A stretch of 64,000 bases of DNA from DASVTU01 sp036387415 (GCA_036387415.1 DASVTU010000039.1:310001-374000); one strand, 5' to 3'. Positions 41,277 to 50,890 are shown, numbered from the stretch's first letter. The notes: generated by a model not told the origin, from the letters alone. Numbers and translations: made by a program.

Positions 41277-42527
41277 ATGACAAAGACAAAGCTGGAAGAT
41301 TTAGCCATCTTTGGCGGCGCGGTTGCGTTCACGGAAAAACTGCACGTCGGGCGTCCCAACATCGGCGACCGCGAGCGTCTCATGGAGCGCATCGAAAAGA
41401 TTCTCGACACGCGTTGGCTCTCCAACGACGGCCCTTTCGTTACAGAGTTGGAGAAGCGTATCGCGGATTTCGTCGGCGTCAAGCATTGCATCGGCATGTG
41501 TAATGCGACGGTGGCGTTGGAGATTGCCATTCGCGCGCTCGGCATGTCGGGCGAGGTCATCGTCCCGGCTTTCACTTTCGTCGCCACGGCGCACGCGCTC
41601 CAATGGCAGGAGATAACGCCCGTCTTCTGCGACGCAGACCCGCAGACGCATCTCATCGACCCGCACAAGGTCGAACGTATGATTACGCCGCGCACCTCCG
41701 GCATCATCGGCGTGCATTTGTGGGGACAGGCGTGTGATGTCGGCGCGCTCGCAGAGATTGCCTTGCGCCACAACCTGAAAATCCTCTACGACGCCGCGCA
41801 CGCCTTCGGCTGCTCGCACAAGGGTCGCATGATTGGCAATTTCGGCAACGCGGAGGTTTTCAGTTTTCACGCCACCAAGTTTTTCAACTCGTTCGAGGGC
41901 GGCGCGGTCGTCACCAACGACGACGAACTGGCGAAGAAGATTCGCCTGATGAAAAATTTCGGTTTCGGCGGCTACGACAAAGTTATCTACATCGGCACCA
42001 ACGGCAAGATGCCCGAAGTCTCCGCCGCGATGGGTTTGACTTCGCTTGAGAGCATGGACGATTTCATCGCCGTCAATCGCAACAACTACGAGCAGTACAT
42101 GGAGCATTTGCGCGACGTGCCGGGCGTGCGTCTGTTGATTTACGACGCGACCGAGAAGATGAACTATCAGTACATCGTGCTTGAAATCGACGAGAGCGTG
42201 ACGAAGGTCACGCGCGACGAACTGGTGCAACTGCTGTGGGCGGAAAACGTCTTCGCGCGCCGTTATTTCTTTCCCGGCTGTCATCGCATGGAGCCATATC
42301 GCTCCTACTACCCGCACGCGGGTTTGATGTTGCCCGTGACAGAGCAACTGGCGGAACGCGTGATGACGCTGCCGACCGGAACCGCCGTCGGCGCGCAGCA
42401 GATTTCGAGCATCTGCCAGATTATCCAGACTGCCATCTCGCAAGGCGAGGAGGTGCACCGACGACTCTCTGAGAGGGCGTCGGATTTCGCACCCGGCGCG
42501 ACGCTCGATGCAAGGACGGTTCGATGA
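41277..42527 (+). CDS. DegT/DnrJ/EryC1-type sugar aminotransferase (second copy)
   Basis: The 416-residue PLP enzyme has NDGPFVTELEKRIADFVG, the cofactor-side CNATVALEIAIRALG and DAAHAFGCSHKG, and the Schiff-base lysine in FSFHATKFFNSFEGGAVV. The FHATK-FEGG form is typical of enzymes aminating 4-keto-6-deoxy sugars. With Gmd (43488) and the NeuD-type acetyltransferase (39554) it could produce an N-acetylated amino sugar such as a perosamine derivative, or use the RmlB product; both are inference. GAGGTG precedes the ATG. Confidence 0.9.
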   Translation: MTKTKLEDLAIFGGAVAFTEKLHVGRPNIGDRERLMERIEKILDTRWLSNDGPFVTELEKRIADFVGVKHCIGMCNATVALEIAIRALGMSGEVIVPAFTFVATAHALQWQEITPVFCDADPQTHLIDPHKVERMITPRTSGIIGVHLWGQACDVGALAEIALRHNLKILYDAAHAFGCSHKGRMIGNFGNAEVFSFHATKFFNSFEGGAVVTNDDELAKKIRLMKNFGFGGYDKVIYIGTNGKMPEVSAAMGLTSLESMDDFIAVNRNNYEQYMEHLRDVPGVRLLIYDATEKMNYQYIVLEIDESVTKVTRDELVQLLWAENVFARRYFFPGCHRMEPYRSYYPHAGLMLPVTEQLAERVMTLPTGTAVGAQQISSICQIIQTAISQGEEVHRRLSERASDFAPGATLDARTVR

Positions 42528-42644
42528 TTGGTCGCCGGATTCTTCAACTGCTTCAAGACTAAAAAGCTGCTCGGCGCGCCCGACCGCGTAACTCGCGCAG
42601 TATCAGCGTTGCCAGATGATTCAACGACGTGAGAGTCTCCCCGC

Positions 42645-42684
42645 CCATCGTCTATCATCTGTAGTCTATCGTCCATCGTCTGCC
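42645..42684. repeat. Single class E-like arm
   Basis: CCATCGTCTATCATCTGTAG and CTATCGTCCATCGTC follow each other and match one arm of the class E element at 24209-24282. A clear left arm is missing, so it is probably a decayed element. The rest of 42528-42685 has nothing recognisable. Confidence 0.55.
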
Positions 42685-42685
42685 A

Positions 42686-43216
42686 ATGATTTTCAGGGAA
42701 ACAAAATTGCGGGGCGCGTTTGTTGTCGAACCGGAGCGGTTTGAGGATTCGCGCGGTTTTTTTGCGCGGAGTTGGTCGGCGCGCGAGTTCGAGGCGCAGG
42801 GACTCAACACGCGACTGGCCGAGTGCAACATCTCTTTTAATCGCCGCAAAGGGACGCTGCGCGGTATGCATTTTCAGACCGCGCCGCACGCGCAGGCCAA
42901 ACTCGTACGCTGCACGTCGGGCGCGATTTACGACGTTGCGATTGACTTGCGACCTGCATCGCAGACGTTCAAGCAATGGGTCGGAGTTGAACTGTCGGCG
43001 GAGAATCGTCTCATGTTCTACATCCCCGAAGGCTTCGCGCACGGCTTCCAGACGCTCGCGGACGACACCGAAGTCTTCTATCAGATGTCGGATGTTTACG
43101 CCGCCGAATGCGGGGCGGGCGTGCGCTGGAACGACCCTGCGTTTGGCGTCGTGTGGCCGGAGGACGAGCGCATTATCATCGCGCGCGATGCCGAGTATCC
43201 AGATTTCGTCGCCTGA
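42686..43216 (+). CDS. rmlC: dTDP-4-dehydrorhamnose 3,5-epimerase
   Basis: The 176-residue cupin is of normal length. FEDSRGFFARSW, CNISFNRRKGTLRGMHFQ with the catalytic His, GAIYDVAIDLR, and IPEGFAHGFQTLADDTEVFY are the family signatures, so this is the canonical RmlC of the window. It inverts C3 and C5 of dTDP-4-keto-6-deoxyglucose. The ATG lies two bases after a decayed repeat arm and has no good Shine-Dalgarno sequence. Confidence 0.95.
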   Translation: MIFRETKLRGAFVVEPERFEDSRGFFARSWSAREFEAQGLNTRLAECNISFNRRKGTLRGMHFQTAPHAQAKLVRCTSGAIYDVAIDLRPASQTFKQWVGVELSAENRLMFYIPEGFAHGFQTLADDTEVFYQMSDVYAAECGAGVRWNDPAFGVVWPEDERIIIARDAEYPDFVA

Positions 43217-43379
43217 CGTGGAGGACACGGGCGGCGTTCGTCCGCATCACGCGGACTTGCTGAAGCCGTAGAAGGTGTCGCCGTTGATGCGCTTCATCGT
43301 CGTGTCGCACAGAGACGTTGCATGAGAGTTATTGTGTTTGGGCGTCGCCGTCGTCGCGGGTGAGCCGAGGGAGAGAGAC

Positions 43380-43407
43380 TTGCCAAAGCATTGTCGATGT
43401 CTACAAT
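43380..43407 (+). promoter_or_regulatory. Candidate promoter for gmd copy 2
   Basis: TTGCCA (43380-43385), 16 bases, TACAAT (43402-43407). The leader would be about 75 bases. The region 43217-43379 has no recognisable feature. Confidence 0.55.
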
Positions 43408-43487
43408 GACGGGGCGTTTCGAGAACGCGCGTGGGAGTTGTCGCGGGAGTCGTTTAATCGAATTTAGTTTGCAAAGAGGATATACAA

Positions 43488-44495
43488 ATGGGCAAGAAGG
43501 CGTTGATTACGGGCATTACCGGACAGGACGGCAGCTATCTGGCCGAGCTTCTGCTTGAGCGGGGCTACGAAGTGCACGGCATCGTGCGACGCATCGCGCT
43601 CGAAGACCCCGGACGCCGCTTCGACCGCATCGCACACTTGCTCGACCGCCTGCATCTCCATGCCGCGAGTCTGGAAAGCTATCCGAGCATCTTTCACGTC
43701 GTCAGCCAGCACGATTTTCAAGAGTGCTATCACCTCGCCGCGCAGTCGTTCGTCGCGGAGAGTTTCGCCGACGGCTTCTCGACCATGAATACCAACATCA
43801 ACGGCACACACTACATGCTCGCCGCGTTGCGCGAGTTGCGACCGAAGTGTCGTTTCTATTTCGCGGGTTCGAGTGAGATGTTCGGCAAGGTGCGCGAAGT
43901 TCCACAGACGGAGACCACGCCCTTCCACCCGCGCTCGCCCTACGGCATCAGCAAAGTGGCCGGCTTCGACCTTACGCGCAACTACCGCGAAGCCTACCAG
44001 ATGTACTGTTTGAGCGGCATCCTCTTTAACCACGAAGGGCCGCGACGCGGCTTCGAGTTCGTCACACGCAAGATAACTTCCACCGTCGCGCAGATAAAAC
44101 TCGGTCAGGCGACGGAACTCCGGCTCGGCAACCTCGAAGCCAAACGCGATTGGGGACACGCCAAAGATTACGTCGAAGCGATGTACTTGATGCTGCAACA
44201 GGACGAGCCGGATGACTACGTTATCGCCACGGGCGAGACACATACGGTGCGCGAATTTTGCGAACGCGCCTTCGGCGCAGTCGGTCTCGATTACCGCGCG
44301 CACGTCATTCAGGACGAGCGTTTTTATCGTCCGGCGGAAGTTGACTTGCTCGTCGGCGACGCATCGAAGGCGCGTCGCGTACTCGGCTGGCAACCGTCGC
44401 GGACGTTCGCGGAGATGATTGCCGAGATGGTCGAAACCGACATGGAAATCGCCACGCGCAGCGCCGGACGCGCCAGCGTCTCGACAAGAGTCTAG
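43488..44495 (+). CDS. gmd: GDP-mannose 4,6-dehydratase (copy 2)
   Basis: The 335-residue protein shares all Gmd signatures with the 25421 gene: ALITGITGQDGSYLAELLL, FAGSSEMFGKVREVPQTET, PRSPYGISKVAGFDLTRNYR and NHEGPRRGFEFVTRKI. It is clearly diverged from copy 1 and uses SSEMFG where most have SSELYG. Two Gmd copies may feed separate pathways, for example fucose and an amino sugar. An AGAGGATA ribosome-binding region precedes the ATG, and the next gene starts two bases after its stop. Confidence 0.93.
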   Translation: MGKKALITGITGQDGSYLAELLLERGYEVHGIVRRIALEDPGRRFDRIAHLLDRLHLHAASLESYPSIFHVVSQHDFQECYHLAAQSFVAESFADGFSTMNTNINGTHYMLAALRELRPKCRFYFAGSSEMFGKVREVPQTETTPFHPRSPYGISKVAGFDLTRNYREAYQMYCLSGILFNHEGPRRGFEFVTRKITSTVAQIKLGQATELRLGNLEAKRDWGHAKDYVEAMYLMLQQDEPDDYVIATGETHTVREFCERAFGAVGLDYRAHVIQDERFYRPAEVDLLVGDASKARRVLGWQPSRTFAEMIAEMVETDMEIATRSAGRASVSTRV

Positions 44496-44497
44496 GG

Positions 44498-45814
44498 ATG
44501 AAGATTGCGGTCTGGTACAACTTGCCGAGCGGAGGCGCGAAGCGTGCGCTCTATTATCACGTGCGCGGCCTCGTCGAACGCGGGCACACGGTCGAAGCGT
44601 GGTGTCCGCCCATCAAGGGTCACACGTCGCTGCCTCTCGGCAGTTTCATCAAGGAGCACGTCGTGCCGCTCGACTGGCAACCGACGCGCCTCCACGAATT
44701 CGTCAAGCGAACTCCCATTCTCGAAGCCGAAATCCTCAGCGAAGATTTGAGCAAACTCCGCGCGCAGGACAAGCATTGCCGTCTGTGTGCCGACGAGATT
44801 AACGCGGGCGGCTTCGACGTGCTTTTCGCCAACACGTCGGTGATTCAAGCGGTCGCTTCGATTGGGCGTTACGTCGAGACGGCGAAGGTTTTGTACTTGC
44901 AGGAACCGAGTCGAGGGTTTTACGAGGCGGGGCCGAACGGCCTGCCGTGGCTCGCCGTGCCGCCGCGCGCGCGGGCTTGGATGAGGCCGCGTTATCTGGC
45001 ATGGCTCGTCGTCAATGCTTTCGGCGTGCAGCAGTTTCGCACGCTCGCGCGCGAAGAATATTTGAGCGCGAGAGTTTTCGACGAGATTCTGGTCAACTCT
45101 TACTTCAGCCGCGAGAGCGTGCTGCGCGCCTACGGTCTGGACGCAAAGGTCTGTTACCTGGGCGTTGATACCAAGCTGTTCGTTAATCGACATCTTGAGC
45201 GCGAGAATTTCGTCGTCGGCCTCGGCGAGATAAATCGCCACAAGAACGTCAGGTTCGTCATCGAAGCTCTGGGTCGCGTGCCGCCGCCGACGCGCCCGCG
45301 TCTCGTCTGGGTCGGCAACGCAATCTACTCGAACTATCTCACGGAGATGCAGCAACTCGCCGCGTCGCTCAATGTTGAGTTTGAGACGCGCATGCAGATT
45401 AACGACGACGAACTCGTCGAACTTCTCAACCGCGCCGCGTTGATGGCCTATGCGCCGCGCCTTGAGCCGTTTGGTTTCGCGCCTTTGGAGGCCAACGCGT
45501 GCGGGACGCCGGTGGTCGCCGTGGCGGAGGGCGGCGTGCGCGAGACGGTTTCGGACGACTTCAACGGTCTGCTCGTTGCGCCAGAACCGCAGGCAATGGC
45601 CGACGCGATTGAACGTCTCATGCGTGATAAGAACGTCGCGCAAAGACTCGGCGCGAACGGCGAAAGGATGGTCGCCGAGAAGTGGTCTCTCGGCGCGTCG
45701 GTTGACCGTCTCGAACGGCATCTCGTAGAGACGGTTGTCGCTAAGAACCCCGTCCAAAACAGGGAAATCAGCCACAGAGACACGGGGTCACAGAGGGTAA
45801 AAGTAAAAGGGTAA
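44498..45814 (+). CDS. Glycosyltransferase, GT-B fold (GT4)
   Basis: The 438-residue product opens MKIAVWYNLPSGGAKRALYY, the GT4 glycine-rich loop; LVNSYFSRESVLRAYG and VVGLGEINRHKNVRFVIEAL mark the interdomain region, and AYAPRLEPFGFAPLEANACG contains the Glu-x7-Glu motif. The last 15 or so residues (HRDTGSQRVKVKG) are encoded by the left arm of a class G element, so the ancestral stop was probably earlier. Starts two bases after gmd. Confidence 0.9.
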   Translation: MKIAVWYNLPSGGAKRALYYHVRGLVERGHTVEAWCPPIKGHTSLPLGSFIKEHVVPLDWQPTRLHEFVKRTPILEAEILSEDLSKLRAQDKHCRLCADEINAGGFDVLFANTSVIQAVASIGRYVETAKVLYLQEPSRGFYEAGPNGLPWLAVPPRARAWMRPRYLAWLVVNAFGVQQFRTLAREEYLSARVFDEILVNSYFSRESVLRAYGLDAKVCYLGVDTKLFVNRHLERENFVVGLGEINRHKNVRFVIEALGRVPPPTRPRLVWVGNAIYSNYLTEMQQLAASLNVEFETRMQINDDELVELLNRAALMAYAPRLEPFGFAPLEANACGTPVVAVAEGGVRETVSDDFNGLLVAPEPQAMADAIERLMRDKNVAQRLGANGERMVAEKWSLGASVDRLERHLVETVVAKNPVQNREISHRDTGSQRVKVKG

Positions 45815-45908
45815 AGGGCAGAAGTGAAAACAAAATTCCGAACTTTTACCTTTTGCCTTGCTCTGTACTTTTACCTTTTGCCTTGCTCCGTGTCTGTATC
45901 TCTGTGGC
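45771..45908. repeat. Class G inverted tandem-unit element (G2)
   Basis: GCCACAGAGACACGGGGTCA at 45771 faces TCTGTATCTCTGTGGC at the right end (45908). Inside are facing arms with GTAAAAGTAAAAGGGTAAAG and CTTTTACCTTTTGCCTTGCT; the right-hand unit occurs twice in direct order. Confidence 0.9.
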
Positions 45909-45923
45909 AAATTCGTAGTTGAG

Positions 45924-47135
45924 ATGATTGTCGCTTTTCAGAATCTATTCGGCGCGCAGTACGAGGGAGGAGCAAACTGGCTGGAAGTTTCGCTGCTCGG
46001 ACTCGGCGCGTTGCCCGCGCCGCCGAAGTGTCTGGTGGTGGGAGCGAGCGTGGAGGTGCTGCCGCCGACGTTGCGCGAGGCGAGCCATGTGGAGGCTGTG
46101 CCGCTGGTTCGACGTGCGGAGTCGCGTGGCGGGCGTCTGTTGCGTGGCGCGTTGCGACGCGTGACGCGCAGGCCGTGGGAGGATGTGGCGCTACGCGAGA
46201 TTAACGAAGCACACGGCGTCGATTTGTGGGTGGGGTTTGCGGGTTTCGAGGGGTTGAGCGTCGAGCGTCGTCTGCTCGTCTGGTTTCCCGACTTCCAGTT
46301 TCTACACTTCCCCGAACTCTTCGAGCCGGACGACCTCCGCGACCGCCTGCGACAGTGGGACTTCGTGGCGCGACGCGCCGACGGCATTCTGGCGATTAGC
46401 GAATCGGTGGCGGAAGACGCGCGGCGTTCGCACGCGGAAACGGCGTCGAAGACTCATGTGTGCGGCTTTCCGCCCGTCTTTCCGATGTCGGTGCTCAGGC
46501 AGCAGCCCGACGAGATTCGACGGAAATACTCTCTGCCGGAACGCTTTCTGCTCGTCAGCAATCAGTTCTGGCAACACAAGAATCATGCGCTCGTTGTGCG
46601 CGCTTTGAGCCACTTAAAACAGTGTGGTAAGGTTCCTCCCGTCGTCGCATTCACAGGCCGGACGCATGATTATCGCCGTCCCGACGCGTTCAGCGCGTTG
46701 CTCAGGTCGGTGCACGAACAGGGTTTGCATGAGTTCTGTCGCTTTCTCGGAGTCGTCCCGCGCGACGAACAGATTGCGCTGATACGCGCGGCGGAGGCCG
46801 TCGTTCAGCCGTCTCTCTTTGAGGGACGCGGAGCCATCGGCGAGGAAGCGACCGTGTTGGGAACGCAGCTTTTGTGCTCGGACATTCCCGTTCATCGAGA
46901 GTTGAATGTGCCGGGCGCTTTGTTTTTTCCGACCGACGGCGCGACGGAACTGGCCGCGTTGATGGAGCGCCGCTACACGCGCTCGAACAGAGACGCCGCA
47001 GAGATTGCCGACGAGAGCCGACGCCTCGCACTCGCTTACGGCGAACGCTTGTTGGAGATATTCGAGAAGGTTTCCGGCAAGAAATCAGTATTAGCCACAG
47101 AGCAGATGAAGGAAAGAGGCCAGGGGCAAAAGTAA
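45924..47135 (+). CDS. Glycosyltransferase, GT-B fold (GT1/GT4-like)
   Basis: The product has 403 residues from the ATG at 45924; the longer frame would translate a repeat arm. It starts MIVAFQNLFGAQYEGGANWL, contains VWFPDFQFLHFPELF (common in capsule GT4 enzymes), SNQFWQHKNHALVVRAL and VQPSLFEGRGAIGEEATVLG with the donor-site Glu pair. The tail LATEQMKERGQGQK is again translated from a class G left arm. Confidence 0.88.
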   Translation: MIVAFQNLFGAQYEGGANWLEVSLLGLGALPAPPKCLVVGASVEVLPPTLREASHVEAVPLVRRAESRGGRLLRGALRRVTRRPWEDVALREINEAHGVDLWVGFAGFEGLSVERRLLVWFPDFQFLHFPELFEPDDLRDRLRQWDFVARRADGILAISESVAEDARRSHAETASKTHVCGFPPVFPMSVLRQQPDEIRRKYSLPERFLLVSNQFWQHKNHALVVRALSHLKQCGKVPPVVAFTGRTHDYRRPDAFSALLRSVHEQGLHEFCRFLGVVPRDEQIALIRAAEAVVQPSLFEGRGAIGEEATVLGTQLLCSDIPVHRELNVPGALFFPTDGATELAALMERRYTRSNRDAAEIADESRRLALAYGERLLEIFEKVSGKKSVLATEQMKERGQGQK

Positions 47136-47208
47136 ATGATGCAGAGGGGTAACGATTCCTTTCCCTTTTTGCCTTTTTACTTTCGTCTTCCTTTGTGACC
47201 CTGTGGCA
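47094..47208. repeat. Class G inverted tandem-unit element (G3)
   Basis: GCCACAGAGCAGATGAAGGA at 47094 and GTGACCCTGTGGC ending at 47208 form the outer pair; AGGGGCAAAAGTAAA faces TTTTTGCCTTTTTACTTT. The upstream gene stops inside the left arm. Confidence 0.8.
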
Positions 47209-47227
47209 AGTTTTGGATGGATTTTAA

Positions 47228-48175
47228 GTGGAGATGAGCTTGCAAAAACTTAGGGACGTGCGCGGCATCAGGGGCGTCGTCTATCGCCTCGGCGAGTTGC
47301 AGCGGCGCACGGCGTTTGCCACGCGCAACGCACTCGATTTTGCGCGTTTGCAGAGCGAGCGCAACGGTTCGCGTCCGTCCGTGACGGCGGTCTGCGTCGG
47401 TCGCAACGACGACTACATGCCCGACTTCAAACAACGACTCGAAGCCACGATTGAATGGAACGCGCGCCATCTCGCCGATGAAGTTATTTTCGTCGAATGG
47501 AACCCGCCCGCCGAGCGCCCTTTTCTTTCCGTGAGTCTCGCCGAGCGTTTTCCCTTCTTTCGTGGCTACGTCGTCGCGCCGGAGATTCACGAATCCATCA
47601 ACGAGAATCGACGCGTGCCGCTTCTTGAGTTTCACGCCAAAAATGTCGGGATTCGTCGTTCCAAAACTGATTGGATTATCGCCACCAACGCCGACGCCGC
47701 CTTCGGTCTTGATACCGTTCGCACGCTTCTCCACGCGCCGCTCTCCGAAGATGTCGTCTGGACGACGCAGCGCATCGACATCCCCTGGCGCGAAGGCCGC
47801 GACCGCGCGATGACGATGTTTGACAGTCTTCGTTATCGTCGCATCAGCCCGTACGAACCGCTCGGCACGGGCGAGTTCGCTTTCGCCAGCCGTCGTCTCT
47901 GGCATCGCGTGCGCGGCTACGACGAATCGCTTTCGCGCCACCGCATCGGCGCGGACATGCGCGGCGTCGCGCAGATGTTGGCGCATGGCGCACATACGGA
48001 GAAGGCGGGCATCGTCCTACATCTCGCACACCCATCTTCGTGCAGCGAAGGCATCCGCCCGCACCACGGCGAATGGGCGACGCTCGAAGGATTGCCCTAC
48101 GAGAACGACGAAAATTGGGGTCTCGCAGACCGCACCGAAACAGAAATCGCAGAGAGGGTCTGGTTAATCAAATAA
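47228..48175 (+). CDS. GT-A-fold glycosyltransferase-like protein
   Basis: The 315-residue product has features of family-2-like GT-A enzymes: SVTAVCVGRNDDYMPDFKQR, DEVIFVEWNPPAERP, KTDWIIATNADAAFGLD (a DxD-like NADA) and GTGEFAFASRRLWHRVRGYDE, then HRIGADMRGVAQML. The start is a GTG at 47228 with GGATGG seven bases before it; an ATG two codons later is also possible. Followed after five bases by an SDR gene. Confidence 0.75.
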   Translation: MEMSLQKLRDVRGIRGVVYRLGELQRRTAFATRNALDFARLQSERNGSRPSVTAVCVGRNDDYMPDFKQRLEATIEWNARHLADEVIFVEWNPPAERPFLSVSLAERFPFFRGYVVAPEIHESINENRRVPLLEFHAKNVGIRRSKTDWIIATNADAAFGLDTVRTLLHAPLSEDVVWTTQRIDIPWREGRDRAMTMFDSLRYRRISPYEPLGTGEFAFASRRLWHRVRGYDESLSRHRIGADMRGVAQMLAHGAHTEKAGIVLHLAHPSSCSEGIRPHHGEWATLEGLPYENDENWGLADRTETEIAERVWLIK

Positions 48176-48180
48176 CATCA

Positions 48181-48999
48181 ATGGCTACAGAAACGACCGA
48201 TTTAGTATTGGGCGGCGACGGACTCATCGGCAGCGAACTCATGCGTGCGCTCACGACACAGGGGCGTCGCCCCGTCTCGCTCGACCTCAAGACGGGTTGT
48301 GATTTGCGTCTGGTCGATGATGCGCCGTTCGCCGCCGCCGAGCGCGTCTGGTTTCTCGCGTGGGACACGGGTGGCGCGAAGTATATCGAAGCGGCAGACC
48401 GCCAGCATGAGATGTACAAGCATAATTGCGAACTCTCCGCCAGAGTCTTCGACGCCCTCGCGCGCACACAAAAACCGTTTCTCTTTATCACTTCGCAACT
48501 CGCCGGACAGCGCAACGCCTACGGCCTGACAAAACTTCTGGCCGAACAATGGACGTTGCAACTCGGCGGCAAACTCGCGCGTCTCTGGAACACATACGGT
48601 TGGGAAGAACCCGACACGCGCAGCCACGTCATCACCGACCTCGTTCTCTCTGGTCTGACCCGTGGCCGCGTGAAGACGCTGACGAACGGGCAGGAGCGCC
48701 GACGTTTCATTTACAAGAGCGACTGCGTGGCCGCGCTGCTGCGTCTGTTCGACGGCGCGGAGACGACCGCAGACATTTCCGGCGACGCGTGGTACAGTAT
48801 CCGTCAGATTGCCGAAGAAATCGCCTCTCAACTCAACATCGAAATCGAACTCGGAGAGGCCACAGGCAACGAGTTAATCGTTGACCCCGTAAATATCCTA
48901 AGCGGCTGGCATCCTGTCGTGACCCTCACGCAAGGCGTCTCGAACGTGATTGCCGATGCCCGCCAATATCTCTCGCATCAGGATAATTTGAAGACGTAA
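48181..48999 (+). CDS. SDR-family sugar-nucleotide dehydratase/epimerase-like protein
   Basis: The product has 272 residues from the ATG at 48181. LVLGGDGLIGSELMRAL is a GxxGxxG variant, SQLAGQRNAYGLTKLLAEQW holds the YxxxK pair, and ARLWNTYGWEEPD and ERRRFIYKSDCVAALLRLF match the later SDR landmarks. It is shorter than usual (300-350) and substrate is unknown. It probably modifies a nucleotide sugar used by the neighbouring glycosyltransferases. Confidence 0.8.
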   Translation: MATETTDLVLGGDGLIGSELMRALTTQGRRPVSLDLKTGCDLRLVDDAPFAAAERVWFLAWDTGGAKYIEAADRQHEMYKHNCELSARVFDALARTQKPFLFITSQLAGQRNAYGLTKLLAEQWTLQLGGKLARLWNTYGWEEPDTRSHVITDLVLSGLTRGRVKTLTNGQERRRFIYKSDCVAALLRLFDGAETTADISGDAWYSIRQIAEEIASQLNIEIELGEATGNELIVDPVNILSGWHPVVTLTQGVSNVIADARQYLSHQDNLKT

Positions 49000-49028
49000 A
49001 AAAAGCGCTCTCTTTAAAGGGAAGCAGC

Positions 49029-49700
49029 ATGCTACTTAGGCTAACGAAGCAATTTGTCGTTGGCGTTATTGGGAGGCAGCGGCTCAACCGCCTCACGTCT
49101 CCCTTACACGATTGGGTAGCGCAACGGCGAACAGCGAAACGCCTGCGGGCGTTGCCCTCGAAGGGTCTGCGCGTTAATCTCGGTTGCGGCTACAAGCCGC
49201 TCGACGGCTGGTTGAATCTCGACATGGCGCGCGGCGAGCAAGTGGACATCGTTTGGAATCTGTTGTGCGGGCTACCGTTTGCGTCCGACAGTTGCGAGGT
49301 GATTTTCGGCGAACACGTCATCGAGCATGTGTTGAAGACAGACGCCGGAAGGTTGTTGGCAGAATGCTATCGCGTCCTGCAACCCGGCGGCGTCTTGCGA
49401 ATCTCGACGCCCGACGCCGAGCGTTATCTTCGTTCCTACGCGAGCGACGGCGAGTTTCTACGTCATCCCGCTTTCGAGCATCCGATTGACGCGCCGATTG
49501 ACCGCGTTAACATCGTGATGCGCGAATTCGGGCAGCATCTATGGGTCTACGATGCGGAACTGCTGATGTTGATGTTCAGGCGCGCGGGATTCCCAACAGT
49601 CGTCAGGCAGGAGTTCAGGCGTTCGTCATCTCCGCTCATGGAGCACGTCGATTCGGAGGCACGCGCCTTTGAGAGTTTATATGTCGAGGGCATAAAATAA
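49029..49700 (+). CDS. Class I SAM-dependent methyltransferase
   Basis: The 223-residue type-11 methyltransferase has LRVNLGCGYKPLDGWLNLDM as motif I, IFGEHVIEHVLKTDAGRLL and CYRVLQPGGVLRISTPDAER. It belongs to the same general family as the product of 36651, but with a much shorter N-terminal part. It probably methylates a sugar or the chain end. Confidence 0.88.
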   Translation: MLLRLTKQFVVGVIGRQRLNRLTSPLHDWVAQRRTAKRLRALPSKGLRVNLGCGYKPLDGWLNLDMARGEQVDIVWNLLCGLPFASDSCEVIFGEHVIEHVLKTDAGRLLAECYRVLQPGGVLRISTPDAERYLRSYASDGEFLRHPAFEHPIDAPIDRVNIVMREFGQHLWVYDAELLMLMFRRAGFPTVVRQEFRRSSSPLMEHVDSEARAFESLYVEGIK

Positions 49701-49703
49701 ATT

Positions 49704-49797
49704 TGGGAGAGGGCAAGGGGCGAAAGGTGAACAGCAAAAACGTCGAGCGTCTTCCCTTCCATCTCACCATTTTCACTTTTAACCGTTCCTCCCCTTC
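49704..49797. repeat. Class H inverted tandem-unit element (H1)
   Basis: GGGAGAGGGCAAGGGGCGAA on the left faces TTTTAACCGTTCCTCCCCTT on the right; inside, GGTGAACAG faces CTCACCATTTTCAC. Core contains GCGTCTTCCC. Confidence 0.7.
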
Positions 49798-49818
49798 GGA
49801 TTCATCCCCGCTTTTTAC

Positions 49819-50799
49819 ATGGAAGTCGTTTCGACATTGAACACACCCGTTGCATTCCTGATTTTCAATCGACCGGACACAACCAGCAAGGTTTTCGATG
49901 AGATTCGTCGTGCGCGACCGCGCCGCCTGCTCGTCGTCGCCGACGGAGCGCGCAACGAAGCCGAAGCCGAGAGGTGTGCGGAGACGCGCGCGGTGATTGA
50001 GCGTGTCGATTGGGATTGTGAAGTCCTGACCAACTTCGCCGACGCGAACATGGGATGCAGGCGTCGCATCTCGACGGGTCTGGATTGGGTCTTCGAGCAT
50101 TGCGAGGAAGCCATCATCCTCGAGGACGACTGCGTTCCACATCCGACCTTTTTCCCCTTCTGCGCCGAACTCCTCGAACGCTACCGCGACGACCAACGCG
50201 TCGGCATGATTTGCGGCAACAACTTTCAGCGTGGTCAGCGCCGGACGCCTTACAGTTACTATTTTTCGCGACATGTGACGGTCTGGGGTTGGGCCTCGTG
50301 GCGTCGCGCGTGGCGGCATTACGATGTCGAGATGCGACTCTGGCCGCAGTTGCGCGAAACCTCTTGGCTCGCGGATATGCTCGTCAATCCCGTGATGGCG
50401 AAATACTGGCAGGAGACTTTTGACCGCACCCACGACGGCGAGATTGATACATGGGATTTTCAACTCTTCTTCTCCTGGTGGGCGCAGAACGCTCTGGCGA
50501 TTACGCCCGACGTGAATCTTATCTCCAATATCGGCTTCGGCCACGACGCGACTCATACGCGGGACGTGCTCGGCACGATGGCCGAACTTCCCGTCGAAGC
50601 CGTCGAACTTCCGCTCTCGCACCCGCCCTACATGTCGCTCGACCGCGAAGCCGACGAGTTTGCTTTCCGTCAAATCTGCCCGTGGATAGTCGAAAATCAG
50701 AATCTCTACTGGCGCCTGCGCCATCGCCTCGCCGGAGCCGTGCCGGAACCCGTGCGAAAATCAATCCGCCAACTAAAGGGGGCAAAAGGCAAAGGGTAA
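49819..50799 (+). CDS. GT-A-fold glycosyltransferase-like protein
   Basis: The 326-residue product has PVAFLIFNRPDTTSKVFDEI, RLLVVADGARN, AIILEDDCVPHPTFF (DxD-like EDDC) and GNNFQRGQRRTP followed by VWGWASWRRAWRHYD. This arrangement is seen in a family of bacterial proteins annotated as glycosyltransferase or HlpA-like. The last residues (KGAKGKG) are translated from the left arm of an H element. It closes the plus-strand glycan run. Confidence 0.8.
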   Translation: MEVVSTLNTPVAFLIFNRPDTTSKVFDEIRRARPRRLLVVADGARNEAEAERCAETRAVIERVDWDCEVLTNFADANMGCRRRISTGLDWVFEHCEEAIILEDDCVPHPTFFPFCAELLERYRDDQRVGMICGNNFQRGQRRTPYSYYFSRHVTVWGWASWRRAWRHYDVEMRLWPQLRETSWLADMLVNPVMAKYWQETFDRTHDGEIDTWDFQLFFSWWAQNALAITPDVNLISNIGFGHDATHTRDVLGTMAELPVEAVELPLSHPPYMSLDREADEFAFRQICPWIVENQNLYWRLRHRLAGAVPEPVRKSIRQLKGAKGKG

Positions 50800-50890
50800 A
50801 AGGCAAAAGTGCGGAAACAACACTCGTCGTCTTCCGCACTTTTGCCTTTTTACTTCTACCTTTTTCCTTTTTACTTTTGCCCTCTTTAGT
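50772..50890. repeat. Class H inverted tandem-unit element (H2)
   Basis: ACTAAAGGGGGCAAAAGGCA at 50772 faces TTTTGCCCTCTTTAGT ending near 50890; AAAAGTGCGGAA faces TTCCGCACTTTT around the core ACACTCGTCGTC. It separates two convergent genes and both stop codons lie at its edges. Confidence 0.9.
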